A stretch of DNA of 64,000 bases from Protaetiibacter intestinalis (GCF_003627075.1 NZ_CP032630.1:1-64000), one strand, 5' to 3'. Shown: positions 28,291 to 37,535, counted from the stretch's first letter. A program made the numbers and translations. Notes: generated by a model not told the origin, from the sequence alone.

Positions 28291-29268
28291 TTAGCGTGTG
28301 GTGCCGGCGACCTTCGGCAACGCGCCACCCGCGGCGGCGTTGCGGTCGGGCCGGAAGTTGCTGAAGTCGACGCCGTCGATGTGCTTGACGAGCGCGATCT
28401 CGTCCTCGATGAGGGCGGCCTCCGACTCCTCGGGGCCCACGAGCGGCAGGCGCACCCGCGGGCTCGAGATGCGGCCGAGGCCGTGCAGGATGTACTTCGC
28501 CGCGACCGTGCCGGGCACGTGCGTCATGGTGGCCCGCACGAGCGGCTCGAGGGCGCGGTGCGCCTCGGTCGCGGTGCGCAGGTCGTTCGCGTTCACGGCG
28601 TCGACGATCGTGCGATACGGGGCGGGCGCGATGTTCGCGGTGACGCCGATGAGGCCCGTGCCGCCGATCGCGAGGGTCGGCAGCGCGTTCGCGTCGTCGC
28701 CCGCGAAGTAGAGCAGCTCGGTCTGGTTCATGACGCGGCTCACCTCGGAGAGGTCGCCCTTGGCATCCTTCACGGCGCGGATGTTGGGGTGCTTCGCCGC
28801 GCGCAGGATCGTCTCGTACTTGATCGGCACGCCCGTGCGCCCCGGGATGTCGTAGAGGATCACCGGCAGGTCGGTCGCGTCCGCGACGAGGCGGAAGTGG
28901 GTGAGGATGCCCGCCTGGGTGGGCTTGTTGTAGTACGGCGTGACGATCATGATGCCGTCGGCGCCCGCCTTCTCGCTCTTCTTGTAGAGCTCGATGGCGT
29001 GGGCGGTCTCGTTCGAGCCGCCGCCCGTGATGACCTTCGCCCGGCCGGCGGCGACATCCTTCGCCACCTCGACGAGGCGCACCTTCTCCGGGTCGGTCAG
29101 CGTCGAGGTCTCGCCCGTGGTGCCCGTGACGACGATGCCGTCGGCGCCGTGGGTGACGAGGTGGTCGATGTGCTTCTCGACGTCGGTCCAGTCCACCTCG
29201 CCGTCGGCCGTGAACGGGGTCACGAGCGCGACGAGCACCTGTCCGAAGGGGTTCTCTGGCGTCGACAC
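28291..29268 (-). CDS. dapA: 4-hydroxy-tetrahydrodipicolinate synthase
   Basis: TIM-barrel aldolase of 325 residues that condenses pyruvate with aspartate semialdehyde. The Schiff-base Lys is 167 in RAVKDAKGD, Tyr139 is in ILYDIPGRTG, and GTTGETSTL holds the Thr pair near 50. GTG start at 29268 with TAGCCT 7 nt before it, so probably leaderless. The stop is TAA. First gene of dapA-rnj. Confidence 0.96.
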   Translation of the reverse strand: MSTPENPFGQVLVALVTPFTADGEVDWTDVEKHIDHLVTHGADGIVVTGTTGETSTLTDPEKVRLVEVAKDVAAGRAKVITGGGSNETAHAIELYKKSEKAGADGIMIVTPYYNKPTQAGILTHFRLVADATDLPVILYDIPGRTGVPIKYETILRAAKHPNIRAVKDAKGDLSEVSRVMNQTELLYFAGDDANALPTLAIGGTGLIGVTANIAPAPYRTIVDAVNANDLRTATEAHRALEPLVRATMTHVPGTVAAKYILHGLGRISSPRVRLPLVGPEESEAALIEDEIALVKHIDGVDFSNFRPDRNAAAGGALPKVAGTTR

Positions 29269-29399
29269 GGTCTACAGGCTAGCGGTTCCGCCCCCCGCCT
29301 CGGCGCTCCCGCCGTCGTGCACGACGGCGCATCGCAGACGGCGGACCTGCCGCGGGTGCAGGCGCGGCCCTAGGGTGAGCAGCAAGGAAAGGCGGCCGC

Positions 29400-30458
29400 A
29401 TGGATACCACCCCCCGCCTGCTGCAGGCAGGACCGTTCCGCTTCGGCTTCATCGCGGCGACGGGTGTGCTGCTCGCGCTCGCGCTCGGGTTCGCGATCGC
29501 CTCGCTCGCGCAGGCGCTCACCCTGATCTTCCTGGCGCTGTTCATCTCGCTCGGGCTCAAGCCCATCGTCTGGCGCCTCGAGCGGCTCGGAGTCTCGCGG
29601 ATCGTGGCGCTGCTGATCGTGCTCGCCGGGTTCCTGGTCTTCGTGGGACTGCTGGTCTGGCTCGTCGTGCCGGTCGTCGTGGACGAGCTCGGCAAGCTCG
29701 TCCACTACCTCCCGGAGGGCCTCGACCAGATCGAGGACCAGGACTGGTTCCTCTCGCTCAACGACACCTTCGGCGGCGCGCTCACCGGCTTCGTCACCCT
29801 CCTGCAGGACACGCTCGCCGACCCCAACTTCTGGGTGACGGTCGGCGGCGGGGCGCTGCGGGTGGGACTCGGCATCGTCAACGGGGTGTTCTCGGTGATC
29901 TTCGTGGTCGCGCTCACGCTGTACTTCGTCATCGGCCACGACCAGATGAAGGAGGCGCTCGTCCGACTCGTGCCCGCGACGAAGCGCCCCGGCTTCCGCG
30001 AGCTCGCCGACCAGATCATCACCTCGGTCGGCAAGTACCTGAGCGGGATGGTGATCCTCGCGATCATGAACGCCGCGTTCACCTTCCTCCTGTTGAGCAT
30101 CGTCGGGGTGCGCTACGCCGCGCTGCTGGCCGCCCTCGCGCTGCCCATCACCTTCATCCCGCTCGTCGGCTCGGTCATCTCGACCATCATGTGCACCACG
30201 GTCGCGCTCTTCACCTCGCCCACCGCGGGCCTCATCACGCTCATCGCCCTGCTCGCCTACATGCAGCTCGAGGCCTACGTGTTCACCCCGCGCATCGTGG
30301 GCAAGGCCATCCAGATCCCCGGCTCGCTCGTGCTCATCGGCGCGCTCATCGGCGGCACGCTGCTCGGCCTGCTCGGCGCGCTCGTCGCCTGCCCGATCTC
30401 GGCATCCCTCGTGCTCATCGTCAAGAAGGTCGTGATGCCGGCCCAGGACGCGAAGTAG
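29400..30458 (+). CDS. AI-2E family transporter
   Basis: A 352-residue membrane protein of the AI-2E (PerM/TqsA) family. Two segments at the N-terminus (FGFIAATGVLLALALGFAIA, ALTLIFLALFISLGL), a third near 60-85, a soluble stretch (about 90-150), then four or more segments. LKPIVWRLERLGVSR and the conserved end YVFTPRIVGKAIQI are family motifs. Members export various small solutes; the name does not prove AI-2 transport. ATG 29400 has AAGGAAAGG upstream and a TAGGGT -10 box at 29371. Confidence 0.88.
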   Translation: MDTTPRLLQAGPFRFGFIAATGVLLALALGFAIASLAQALTLIFLALFISLGLKPIVWRLERLGVSRIVALLIVLAGFLVFVGLLVWLVVPVVVDELGKLVHYLPEGLDQIEDQDWFLSLNDTFGGALTGFVTLLQDTLADPNFWVTVGGGALRVGLGIVNGVFSVIFVVALTLYFVIGHDQMKEALVRLVPATKRPGFRELADQIITSVGKYLSGMVILAIMNAAFTFLLLSIVGVRYAALLAALALPITFIPLVGSVISTIMCTTVALFTSPTAGLITLIALLAYMQLEAYVFTPRIVGKAIQIPGSLVLIGALIGGTLLGLLGALVACPISASLVLIVKKVVMPAQDAK

Positions 30459-30468
30459 CGCCGACGCG

Positions 30469-31521
30469 TCACCACGTCGCTTCGAGGAACCCCTCCCAGC
30501 CGTCGACCGCGTCGGGGTTCTCCGACTCGAACTCCACGAGGTCGTCGCCGATGGCCCGCCAGGCGGTGACGGCGTCGCCGACACCGACGATGTACGTCCC
30601 ATCCGCCGACGGGTGGGTCACCAGGAAGATGCTGCTGAGTCCGGTGCCGAGCCCCGGGATCGCCCAAGATCCGCCGGGGAGCACCCGCACACGGGGGCCG
30701 ACAGGATTGCCGGAGCCATCGACGCCATCCCATGCGCAGATCGTCACCGCAGGGTCGGATGTGCCGGTCTCGATCGTCGGATCGCCTGTCGCACCCACGT
30801 GATCGAGCAGCGGAACCAGCTCGGGCGCGGTGCAGAGGGACGCGGGGTCGCCGGTTCCTGCCGCCGTCGCGATCGACCGGGCCGGGCCGGCGCCGTCGAC
30901 AGCCGTGCCGATCGCGGCGATCAACTTCCGAGCGGCGGTCTGATCGCGTCCTGCGACGGCCACCAGGGAGGTCGTCGTGAGGTCGATGCGATAACCGTCG
31001 CGCAACTGCACCACGTCGCAGTTGTTGAAGAGTTCGGAATCGCCCGAGATGCCGCCGTAGCTCTCGTAGCAGGCGATGAGCGTCGACGGATCGCCGTCGA
31101 GGGGCGCGAAGGCGTCGGCGTCGGAGTGCTCGGCGGCAGGGTCGACAGTCGTGGCGACGGAGGGTGTTATCCACAGTTCGATCTCGGCGTGGAAGTCGGT
31201 CGCTCCGTAGCGCGACGCCCAGATGCAGTGGAGCGCACCCGCCTGGAGGGCGGCGACGGCGTCCATCTGGACCACCATGCGGTTCTCATCGACCGCCAGC
31301 GCGATCGGATCGTCGAGGTGGGAGCCGAGCGGCACGACCTCGGCGAGGTCGAGGATCTCCCCACATCCCAGTGGGATAGCCGCCTCACCGAGCGGAGCGA
31401 ACTCGGCTGTCGGCGTCGATTCGCTCGGGACCGGAGGCGGGGTCGGCGCGGGTTCGGGAGCGGCGCACCCGGATAGAACACCCAGAGCGATGAACACGGG
31501 AACGATCCGGACGATACGCAC
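30469..31521 (-). CDS. Secreted lipoprotein of unknown function
   Basis: A 350-residue lipoprotein. The signal peptide MRIVRIVPVFIALGVLSGC ends in a lipobox with Cys19. A Pro/Thr-rich spacer follows, then two halves with similar Cys-containing stretches (CGEILDLAEVVPL ... and CTAPELVPLLDHVG ...), which suggests a duplicated domain. GTG 31521 is chosen because TAGTCT lies 7 nt before it; a GTG ten codons upstream lacks any signal. It is convergent with the AI-2E gene, 10 nt apart. The function is unknown. Confidence 0.75.
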   Translation of the reverse strand: MRIVRIVPVFIALGVLSGCAAPEPAPTPPPVPSESTPTAEFAPLGEAAIPLGCGEILDLAEVVPLGSHLDDPIALAVDENRMVVQMDAVAALQAGALHCIWASRYGATDFHAEIELWITPSVATTVDPAAEHSDADAFAPLDGDPSTLIACYESYGGISGDSELFNNCDVVQLRDGYRIDLTTTSLVAVAGRDQTAARKLIAAIGTAVDGAGPARSIATAAGTGDPASLCTAPELVPLLDHVGATGDPTIETGTSDPAVTICAWDGVDGSGNPVGPRVRVLPGGSWAIPGLGTGLSSIFLVTHPSADGTYIVGVGDAVTAWRAIGDDLVEFESENPDAVDGWEGFLEATW

Positions 31522-31557
31522 GCCGCTCAGACTAGCGCGGGTTGAGGACACCTCGAC

Positions 31558-32304
31558 TCAGGGGGCGACGCGGCCGCCGGCCTGGAAGGCGGCGTGGGTG
31601 AGCGGCATGAGTTCGGCCCAGAAGGCCTCCATCTGCTCCGCCACGAGCTCGATCTCGCGCTGCGGGAACGAGGGGAAGTGCGACTCGGGGTGCTTGGTGC
31701 GCAGCGAGAGGAAGTTCATGAGCGAACGGGCGTTCATCGTCACGTACATCGAGGAGTAGGTCGACACGGGCAGCACGCCGCGGGCGACCTCGCGGGCGAT
31801 GCCGGCCGCCAGCATCCGCTGGTAGGCCTCGTAGGCGAACGTCGCCGCCGCCTTCGACTCGGCCACCGCGAGCTCGGTCTGCTCGGCGGTGCCCTCGACG
31901 AACTCGTAGGCGCCGGGCTTGCCCACCTGCACGAGGCGTCGCTCCGGGCCCGGCACGTAGAACACGGGGCGCAGCTCGCGGTAGCGGCCCGACTCCTCGT
32001 TGTAGGAGGCGATGCGGTGCCGCATGAACTCGCGGAACACGAAGATCGGCGCCTGCACGTAGAAGGTCATCGAGTTGTGCTCGAAGGGCGAACCGTGCCG
32101 GTCGCGCATGAGGTAGTTGATGAGGCCGCGGTCGCGGTCGGTCGCCTCGGCCCCGGATGCGGCGGCGTCGAGCGTCTTCTCGCCCTGCGTCGAGACGCGG
32201 GCCGCGAACAGCACGTCGGAGTCGTGGGCACTCGCCCGCACGAGCTCGACCGTCATGTCGGAACGGAACTGGATGGGGGTCGCGTCGCTCGAGGTCTCCG
32301 GCAC
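31558..32304 (-). CDS. thyX: Flavin-dependent thymidylate synthase
   Basis: A 248-residue enzyme that makes dTMP from dUMP with FAD and methylene-THF. The ThyX motif RHRIASYNEESGRYRE and the segment RDRHGSPFEHNSMTFYVQAP are complete. I chose the GTG at 32304 (PETSSDATPIQFRSD follows) because TATCGT lies 7 nt before it and related proteins start near here; an in-frame ATG 16 codons later is possible. No thyA appears in the window. Confidence 0.94.
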   Translation of the reverse strand: MPETSSDATPIQFRSDMTVELVRASAHDSDVLFAARVSTQGEKTLDAAASGAEATDRDRGLINYLMRDRHGSPFEHNSMTFYVQAPIFVFREFMRHRIASYNEESGRYRELRPVFYVPGPERRLVQVGKPGAYEFVEGTAEQTELAVAESKAAATFAYEAYQRMLAAGIAREVARGVLPVSTYSSMYVTMNARSLMNFLSLRTKHPESHFPSFPQREIELVAEQMEAFWAELMPLTHAAFQAGGRVAP

Positions 32305-32418
32305 GGCCTTCACGATATCCGGGCACGCCGACACCGCGCACACCGGCACGCCGCCGCGGCCCGCGTCACGCAAGGTCACACTCCCCCACGGGCTCCTGCG
32401 GCTCATTACGGTTGCGCC

Positions 32419-32838
32419 ATGGATCCGCTCGTCGCCCTCGGCGTCGTCGGCGCGCTCGTGGCGCTCGCGACGGTGCTCGGCGTCGCGTGGCGACGCGGTC
32501 AGGGCCGCATCCGGCGCACGTCCACCGCCGACGCCGTCGTCATCGACGGCGTCGAACTCGCGTCGGAGGCCACCCTCGTGCAGTTCTCGAGCGAGTACTG
32601 CACCCCCTGCCGTGCCACCGCCCGCGTGCTCGACGAGCTCGCCGCCACGCGCGAGGGCGTCGCGCACGTGGAGTTGGACGTGGCCGAGCGTCCCGAGCTC
32701 GCGGCCCGTTTCGACATCCTGCAGACCCCGACCACGCTCGTGCTCGACCGCACCGGCCGCATCCGCGCCCGGATCGGCGGCGCCGTGCGACGCGAGGCGC
32801 TGCTCGCCGAGCTCGACCGCCTGACCGTCGCCGCCTGA
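32419..32838 (+). CDS. Membrane-anchored thioredoxin-like protein
   Basis: A 139-residue protein. One N-terminal membrane segment (about 5-25) is followed by a thioredoxin fold with a CTPC active site in FSSEYCTPCRATARV. The cis-Pro is in LQTPTTLVLDR. A CTPC rather than CGPC site suggests a different redox potential. Leaderless start: TACGGT then 6 nt then ATG. It lies 9 nt upstream of the DUF4395 gene and in front of the OsmC gene, which suggests a joint thiol-redox role. Confidence 0.85.
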   Translation: MDPLVALGVVGALVALATVLGVAWRRGQGRIRRTSTADAVVIDGVELASEATLVQFSSEYCTPCRATARVLDELAATREGVAHVELDVAERPELAARFDILQTPTTLVLDRTGRIRARIGGAVRREALLAELDRLTVAA

Positions 32839-32847
32839 GGAGCCACC

Positions 32848-33336
32848 GTGTCCCGACCCGCCCAGATCGACCCGCGCGGTGCGCGTTTCACCGCCTCCGT
32901 CACCGCCGTGCTGCTGCTCGTCACGGTCGCCCTCGGCCTGCTCGGGGGCACGCCCGCGCAACTCGCGGACCGGATCGTGCAGCCCGCGTTCCTGCTGCTC
33001 GTCGCCCTCGCGGCGATCTTCGTGTGGAGCGCCGCCGCCGGGGTGGCGCGGAACCCGTGGTCGCTGCTGTTCCGCCGGCTCATCCGCCCGCGCCTCGCGC
33101 CGCCCGCGGAGCTCGAGGATGCCGCCCCGCCGACCTTCGCGCAGGGCGTCGGCGCCCTCGTGACGATCGTCGGCGTCGTGCTGCACCTCGCGGGCGTGCC
33201 CTACGGGCTCGTCGCCGCGGCGGCCGCCGCCTTCGTCGCCGCGTTCCTCAACGGCGCCTTCGGCTACTGCCTCGGCTGCCAGCTGTACCTGCTGCTCGTG
33301 CGCGCGGGCGTCATCCGCAAGACTGCCGCCGCCTGA
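32848..33336 (+). CDS. DUF4395 membrane protein
   Basis: A 162-residue protein with four membrane segments, starting with the family motif QIDPRGARFTASVTA and ending GAFGYCLGCQLYLLL, where the CLGC pair could be redox active. The GTG start at 32848 has TGAGGAG upstream, which overlaps the end of the thioredoxin-like gene. DUF4395 genes often follow thioredoxins in actinobacteria, and a quinone- or membrane-linked redox partner is a reasonable but untested idea. Confidence 0.85.
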   Translation: MSRPAQIDPRGARFTASVTAVLLLVTVALGLLGGTPAQLADRIVQPAFLLLVALAAIFVWSAAAGVARNPWSLLFRRLIRPRLAPPAELEDAAPPTFAQGVGALVTIVGVVLHLAGVPYGLVAAAAAAFVAAFLNGAFGYCLGCQLYLLLVRAGVIRKTAAA

Positions 33337-33395
33337 CGCCGCCACCTAGAGTGGGAGCGGGGCGACGCGGCCCCGCGGAGCGTGAGGAGACCCCC

Positions 33396-33821
33396 ATGGC
33401 AGTCACGAGCGAAGCGACCACCCTCTGGTTCGGCGACCTGTTGAGCGGTTCGGGGACCACCTCCCTCGACTCGAGCGACGCCGCCGAGTTCCCCGTCACC
33501 TGGGCGGCCCGCTCGGAGGGCGAGCTGGGGCGCACCAACCCCGAGGAGCTGCTCGGCGCCGCCCACTCGGCCTGCTACTCGATGGCGTTCTCGAACGCCC
33601 TCGCCCAGGCGGGCCACGCGCCCGAGAGCCTGCAGGTGACCGCGGCCGTGACGTTCCAGGCCGGGGAGGGCATCACCGGCAGCCACCTGCTCGTGAGCGC
33701 CAAGGTGCCCGGCATCTCGGAGGCGGACTTCGAGCGGCTCGCCGAGGACGCGAAGCAGAACTGCCCCGTGTCGAAGGCGCTCGCCGGCATCCCGATCACC
33801 CTCGAGGCGAGCCTCGCCTGA
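33396..33821 (+). CDS. OsmC family peroxiredoxin
   Basis: A 141-residue OsmC-type organic hydroperoxide reductase. The two reactive cysteines are in HSACYSMAFS (about 60) and QNCPVSKAL (about 126). The glutamate-bearing NPEELLGAAH segment is present. ATG 33396 has GTGAGGAG upstream, and a TAGAGT -10 box at 33347 gives it its own promoter. It extends the redox group formed with the two genes upstream. Confidence 0.9.
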   Translation: MAVTSEATTLWFGDLLSGSGTTSLDSSDAAEFPVTWAARSEGELGRTNPEELLGAAHSACYSMAFSNALAQAGHAPESLQVTAAVTFQAGEGITGSHLLVSAKVPGISEADFERLAEDAKQNCPVSKALAGIPITLEASLA

Positions 33822-33824
33822 GGC

Positions 33825-34259
33825 TCAGCGCGCCAGGCGGATGGCGCGGCGGGTGGCCCAGCGCGCCCGGCGGCGGTCGCCCGCGGCATCGTAGGCGAGG
33901 GCGAGCCGGAACCAGGCGCGCCAATCGTCCGGATGCACTTCCGCATCCGCCGCGTAGCGCGGGAAGACCTCGTCGGCGGCCGCGCGGTCGACGCGCCCGC
34001 TCGGGGTGAGCGGCAGCTGCTCCTCGGGCAGCGCGCCCTCCGCCTCGAGCCGACGGGCGAGCCGCTCCGCCCGGATGCCGAAGACGAGCTCGGCGGCGAT
34101 GAACCCGCCGCCCAGCACCGGCAGCACGAGGAGCGCGACGCCGATCGCGATCGCGAAGGGGTCGCCCGTGCCGAACAGCACGATCGCGTAGTACACGGCG
34201 AAGACGAGGTACAGCCCGAGCACCACCGTCATGACGACGGCGCCGATGCGCATGCTCAT
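33825..34259 (-). CDS. Membrane protein with a C-terminal TPR-like motif
   Basis: A 144-residue protein with two membrane segments (about 5-30 and 35-60), then a soluble tail that includes a single TPR-like helix pair (PDDWRAWFRLALAYDAAGDRRRARWATRRAI). Its ATG overlaps the dapB stop (ATGA), so the two are coupled. I know this arrangement in related genomes but no function. Confidence 0.7.
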   Translation of the reverse strand: MSMRIGAVVMTVVLGLYLVFAVYYAIVLFGTGDPFAIAIGVALLVLPVLGGGFIAAELVFGIRAERLARRLEAEGALPEEQLPLTPSGRVDRAAADEVFPRYAADAEVHPDDWRAWFRLALAYDAAGDRRRARWATRRAIRLAR

Positions 34260-34993
34260 GCGCGGTCGAGCCCGAGCAGGGTGTCGAGCCCCACGACGAG
34301 CCCGCGCGTCGCGGGGAGCGCCCGCAACGCCAGCAGGATGCCCGCCTCGTAGGAGGCATCCGACACGGTCTGGTGGCTCACCCGGAGCGTCTCCCCCGTG
34401 CCGCCGAAGATCACCTGCTGCTCGGCGAGCACACCGTCCATGCGGAGGCTGTGCACGGGAACGCTCGCGACCTGCTGCCCGCGGGCGCGCTGGTCGGCGT
34501 GCGGTGCCGCGACGGGCCCCTGCTCGGCGCGTGCCTCGGCGATGAGCTCGGCGGTGCGGATGGCGGTGCCGGACGGCGAGTCGGACTTGCCCGCGTGGTG
34601 CGCCTCGATGATCTCGATCGAGTCGAACCAGGGCGCGGCGATCGTCGCGAGGCGGGTGGCGAGCACCGAGCCGAGCGAGAAGTTGGGGATGACGATGACG
34701 CCCTGCTGCGGGTCGTCGCCGAGGCGGCTGCGCACCCGGGCGAGGCGTTCGGCGGTCCAGCCGGAGGTGCCGACGAGCACGGGGATTCCGCGGGCGATCG
34801 CCGCGTCGACGATGCCGGGAGAGACCGCGGGCAGGGTCAGGTCGAGCACGAGGTCGGCGCCCTCGATCGCGTCGATCGGGTCGGCCGAGCCGAGCGCCGC
34901 GTGCACCTCGAGGTCGTCCGCCTGCTCGATGAGCCGGATCGCGAGGGTGCCCATCCTGCCCGTCGCGCCGACGACGGCGACCGCGTATGCCAT
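34256..34993 (-). CDS. dapB: 4-hydroxy-tetrahydrodipicolinate reductase
   Basis: A 245-residue reductase that acts after DapA. The Rossmann motif is VVGATGRMG (9-17). The catalytic stretch IEAHHAGKSDSPSGTA keeps His-His, Lys and the substrate-binding Ser-Gly-Thr. I chose ATG 34993 (MAYAVAVVG) because TAGGCT lies 7 nt before it. Confidence 0.96.
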   Translation of the reverse strand: MAYAVAVVGATGRMGTLAIRLIEQADDLEVHAALGSADPIDAIEGADLVLDLTLPAVSPGIVDAAIARGIPVLVGTSGWTAERLARVRSRLGDDPQQGVIVIPNFSLGSVLATRLATIAAPWFDSIEIIEAHHAGKSDSPSGTAIRTAELIAEARAEQGPVAAPHADQRARGQQVASVPVHSLRMDGVLAEQQVIFGGTGETLRVSHQTVSDASYEAGILLALRALPATRGLVVGLDTLLGLDRA

Positions 34994-35000
34994 GCCCCGA

Positions 35001-35027
35001 AGCCTACCGGTGCGCCCGACGTAGGCT
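35001..35027. promoter_or_regulatory. Back-to-back leaderless promoters, dapB / GNAT
   Basis: TAGGCT occurs on the minus strand (35006-35001, 7 nt before the dapB ATG) and on the plus strand (35022-35027, 6 nt before a GTG). Both genes start from a 40-bp gap. Confidence 0.7.
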
Positions 35028-35033
35028 GGCCGC

Positions 35034-35498
35034 GTGGACCCCGCCTTCCGCGTCGCCTCCGTCGACGACCCCGACGCGCACGAGCTGCTCACCGAGTACT
35101 TCACGATGCGCGTTCACGGCTTCGACCCCGAGGCCGGCGGCTACCGCGTCGTGTTCCCGACTGCGGCGACGTTCACCGAGCCTGCCGGCGTGTTCCTCGT
35201 CGTCGACGACGCGGGCTCCCCGGTCGGCTGCGGCGGCATCCGGATGCTCGACCCGGAGCGCGCGGAGGTCAAGCACCTGTTCCTGCGCGACGCCGTGCGC
35301 GGGCGCGGCTGGGGGCGCCTGCTGCTCGCCGAGCTCGAACGCCGGGCCGTGCTGCTCGGCGCCTCGACCGCGGTGCTCGACACCAACGACTCCCTCGAGG
35401 CGGCCGGGTCGCTCTACCGCACGAGCGGGTACCGCGAGGTGCCGCCGTACAACGACAACCCGAACGCGACCCTCTGGTTCGAGAAGCCGCTCGGCTGA
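35034..35498 (+). CDS. GNAT family N-acetyltransferase
   Basis: A 154-residue acetyltransferase. Strand 4 VKHLFLRDAVRGRGWGRLLL holds the acetyl-CoA loop (R-G-R-G-W-G), and ALYRTSGY-like SLYRTSGYREVPPYNDN closes the fold. The substrate is unknown. GTG start at 35034, leaderless by the TAGGCT spacing. It stands alone between dapB and the convergent phosphatase gene. Confidence 0.85.
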   Translation: MDPAFRVASVDDPDAHELLTEYFTMRVHGFDPEAGGYRVVFPTAATFTEPAGVFLVVDDAGSPVGCGGIRMLDPERAEVKHLFLRDAVRGRGWGRLLLAELERRAVLLGASTAVLDTNDSLEAAGSLYRTSGYREVPPYNDNPNATLWFEKPLG

Positions 35499-35505
35499 CG
35501 CGGGC

Positions 35506-36108
35506 TCAGTAGGGCTGCTCGGTCGTGAGGCCGGTGCGCAGCTCCGGCGGCAGGTGGCCCAGGTCGTTGTGGGTCACGAGCACGGGCGGCTTCGCCGACC
35601 GCACCCGGATGACGGTGAGGCCGCAGTTGGCCTGGTTGACCCCCAGCCAACGCCAGCTCGCGGCCCCGAACACCTCGCGCACGAACCAGCCGATGACGAA
35701 GTTGTGGGTGATGAGCAGATCGTGCCGGTCCTCCCGCGTCGGCGCGAGCCACTCGGATGCGGCATCCGCCATCTGCGCCTCGCCCGCCTCGATCTCCTCG
35801 GGGGTGACGGAGCCGAAGAAGTGCTCCCAGGCGTGCGGGAGGTCGGGCGTCGGGCCGGAGGGGATGCAGTCCATGAGCAGCGCGGACGGCTCGGGCTCGA
35901 TCGACGGCATCCGCTCGGTCATGATGCGCGCGGTCTCCTGGGCGCGCTGAAGGGGCGAGGTCCAGGCGCCCGTGAAGGGCACCCCCGCGAGCCGTTCGGC
36001 GATCGCGTCGGCCTGGCGCACACCGCGCGGGGAGAGCGGGCCGTCGGGCAGGCCGTACTCGGCATCCTGCTGTTCGCCGTGGCGCACGAGGTAGAGGAAG
36101 CGCGACAT
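35506..36108 (-). CDS. Histidine phosphatase (phosphoglycerate-mutase-like)
   Basis: A 200-residue enzyme. The phospho-acceptor His is in LVRHGEQQ (His9), the second Arg in WTSPLQRAQETA, and the second His in LLITHNFVIG. It lacks the insertions of true cofactor-dependent phosphoglycerate mutase, so a broad phosphatase is likelier. ATG at 36108, 8 nt after the M16 peptidase stop, in the same transcript. Confidence 0.88.
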   Translation of the reverse strand: MSRFLYLVRHGEQQDAEYGLPDGPLSPRGVRQADAIAERLAGVPFTGAWTSPLQRAQETARIMTERMPSIEPEPSALLMDCIPSGPTPDLPHAWEHFFGSVTPEEIEAGEAQMADAASEWLAPTREDRHDLLITHNFVIGWFVREVFGAASWRWLGVNQANCGLTVIRVRSAKPPVLVTHNDLGHLPPELRTGLTTEQPY

Positions 36109-36116
36109 GGGTCCCC

Positions 36117-37472
36117 CTACGCCGCCACCGGCTCGCCGGCGAGCCCGGCGAACGTCGAGGCGTCGACCGGGCCGACGGCCGCGAGCGACAGCGGGCGGGC
36201 GGCGAGCTCCGCGGCGAGCTCGCGCACCTCGTCCGCGGTGACCGCCTCGATGCGGCGCAGCGTCTCGTCGAGGTCGGAGAACTCGCCGAGGGTGAGCTCG
36301 CTGCGGCCGAGGCGTGTCATCCGGGTGTCGGAGTCCTCGAGGGCGAGGGCGGAGGCGCCGCTCAACTGGCCGCGGGCCCGGCCGAGCTCGTCGCCCGTGA
36401 TGCCCTCGGCCCCGATCCGGCGGAACTCGGAGAGCATGAGCTCGGCCACGTCGACGGCGCGCTTGGGCGAGCAGCCGGCGTAGAGGCCGACGAGTCCGGC
36501 ATCCGAGTAGCTCGAGGCGAAGGAGTACACCGAGTAGGCGTAGCCGCGCTTCTCGCGGATCTCCTGGAACAGCCGCGAGCTCATGCCGCCGCCGAGCACC
36601 GAGTTGAGCACGGTGAGCTGCGGACGGCGCGGGTCGGATGCCGCGAGGCCCGCCCCGCCGAGGTACAGGTTGACCTGCTCGAGCGGGCGCCCGACCACCA
36701 CCTGCGCGGCGCCGCGGGCGATCGGGTCGGGGGCCGGGTCGCGGCGTGCGACGGGCGACGCCTCCTCGTCGAGTCGCCAGCCGGCCGCGGTCAGCGCCTC
36801 CGAGGCGATCGCGACGACGGCGTCATGGTCGACGGCGCCCGCGACCGTGATGACGAGGTCGCGCGGCCCGTAGTTGCGGCGGTAGTGGTCCCAGACCGCG
36901 GTGCGGCTCACGGCGCCGATCGACTCGGGGCTGCCGCCGATGGGTCGCCCGAGCGGGTGCTCGCCGAACACCGCCTCGAAGAAGCGCTCCCCCGCGACGT
37001 CGCCCGGGTCGTCGTCGGCCATCGCGAGCTCCTCGAGGATGACGCCCCGCTCGCTCTCGAAGTCGTCGTCGGCGAGCCGCGAGGAGGCGAACATGTCGGC
37101 GAGCACGCGCACCGCCATCTCGACGTCGCGGTCGCGCACCTTGGCGTAGTAGCAGGTGTGCTCCTTCGCCGTGACGGCGTTGTGCTCACCGCCGACGGAG
37201 TCGAAGGCGACGGCGATGTCGAGCGCGCTGCGGGTCGTGGTGCCCTTGAACAGCAGGTGCTCGAGGAAGTGGGTGGAGCCGTAGGTCACCGGCTCCTCGT
37301 CGCGCGATCCGACCGCGACCCAGAAGCCGACGGTCGCGCTCTGCGAGCCGGGCACCTGCTCGGAGAGGATGCGGATCCCGCTCGGGAGCACCGTGCGCCG
37401 CACGAGCGTGCCGCCGGATGCCGTGATGCTCAGATCGGGAAGGTCGAGAGGGAGCTGCACCGCGCCATTCAT
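36117..37472 (-). CDS. M16 family (pitrilysin-like) metallopeptidase
   Basis: A 451-residue peptidase. The inverted zinc motif HFLEHLLFKGT (about 69) is complete, and the distal Glu is in ERGVILEELAM. A C-terminal M16C half follows (VNLYLGGAGLAASDPRRPQL ... GYAYSVYSF). Such genes usually lie just downstream of pnp in actinobacteria; here a TetR gene and an aldo/keto reductase gene sit between. TAGGCT lies 7 nt before the ATG, so it has its own leaderless promoter. Confidence 0.92.
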   Translation of the reverse strand: MNGAVQLPLDLPDLSITASGGTLVRRTVLPSGIRILSEQVPGSQSATVGFWVAVGSRDEEPVTYGSTHFLEHLLFKGTTTRSALDIAVAFDSVGGEHNAVTAKEHTCYYAKVRDRDVEMAVRVLADMFASSRLADDDFESERGVILEELAMADDDPGDVAGERFFEAVFGEHPLGRPIGGSPESIGAVSRTAVWDHYRRNYGPRDLVITVAGAVDHDAVVAIASEALTAAGWRLDEEASPVARRDPAPDPIARGAAQVVVGRPLEQVNLYLGGAGLAASDPRRPQLTVLNSVLGGGMSSRLFQEIREKRGYAYSVYSFASSYSDAGLVGLYAGCSPKRAVDVAELMLSEFRRIGAEGITGDELGRARGQLSGASALALEDSDTRMTRLGRSELTLGEFSDLDETLRRIEAVTADEVRELAAELAARPLSLAAVGPVDASTFAGLAGEPVAA

Positions 37473-37535
37473 CGTCCCGAGCCTACGTCATGGCCGCGCA
37501 GGGTTCCGGGGCCGCCCCCGGACTGGGGGAGGCTG

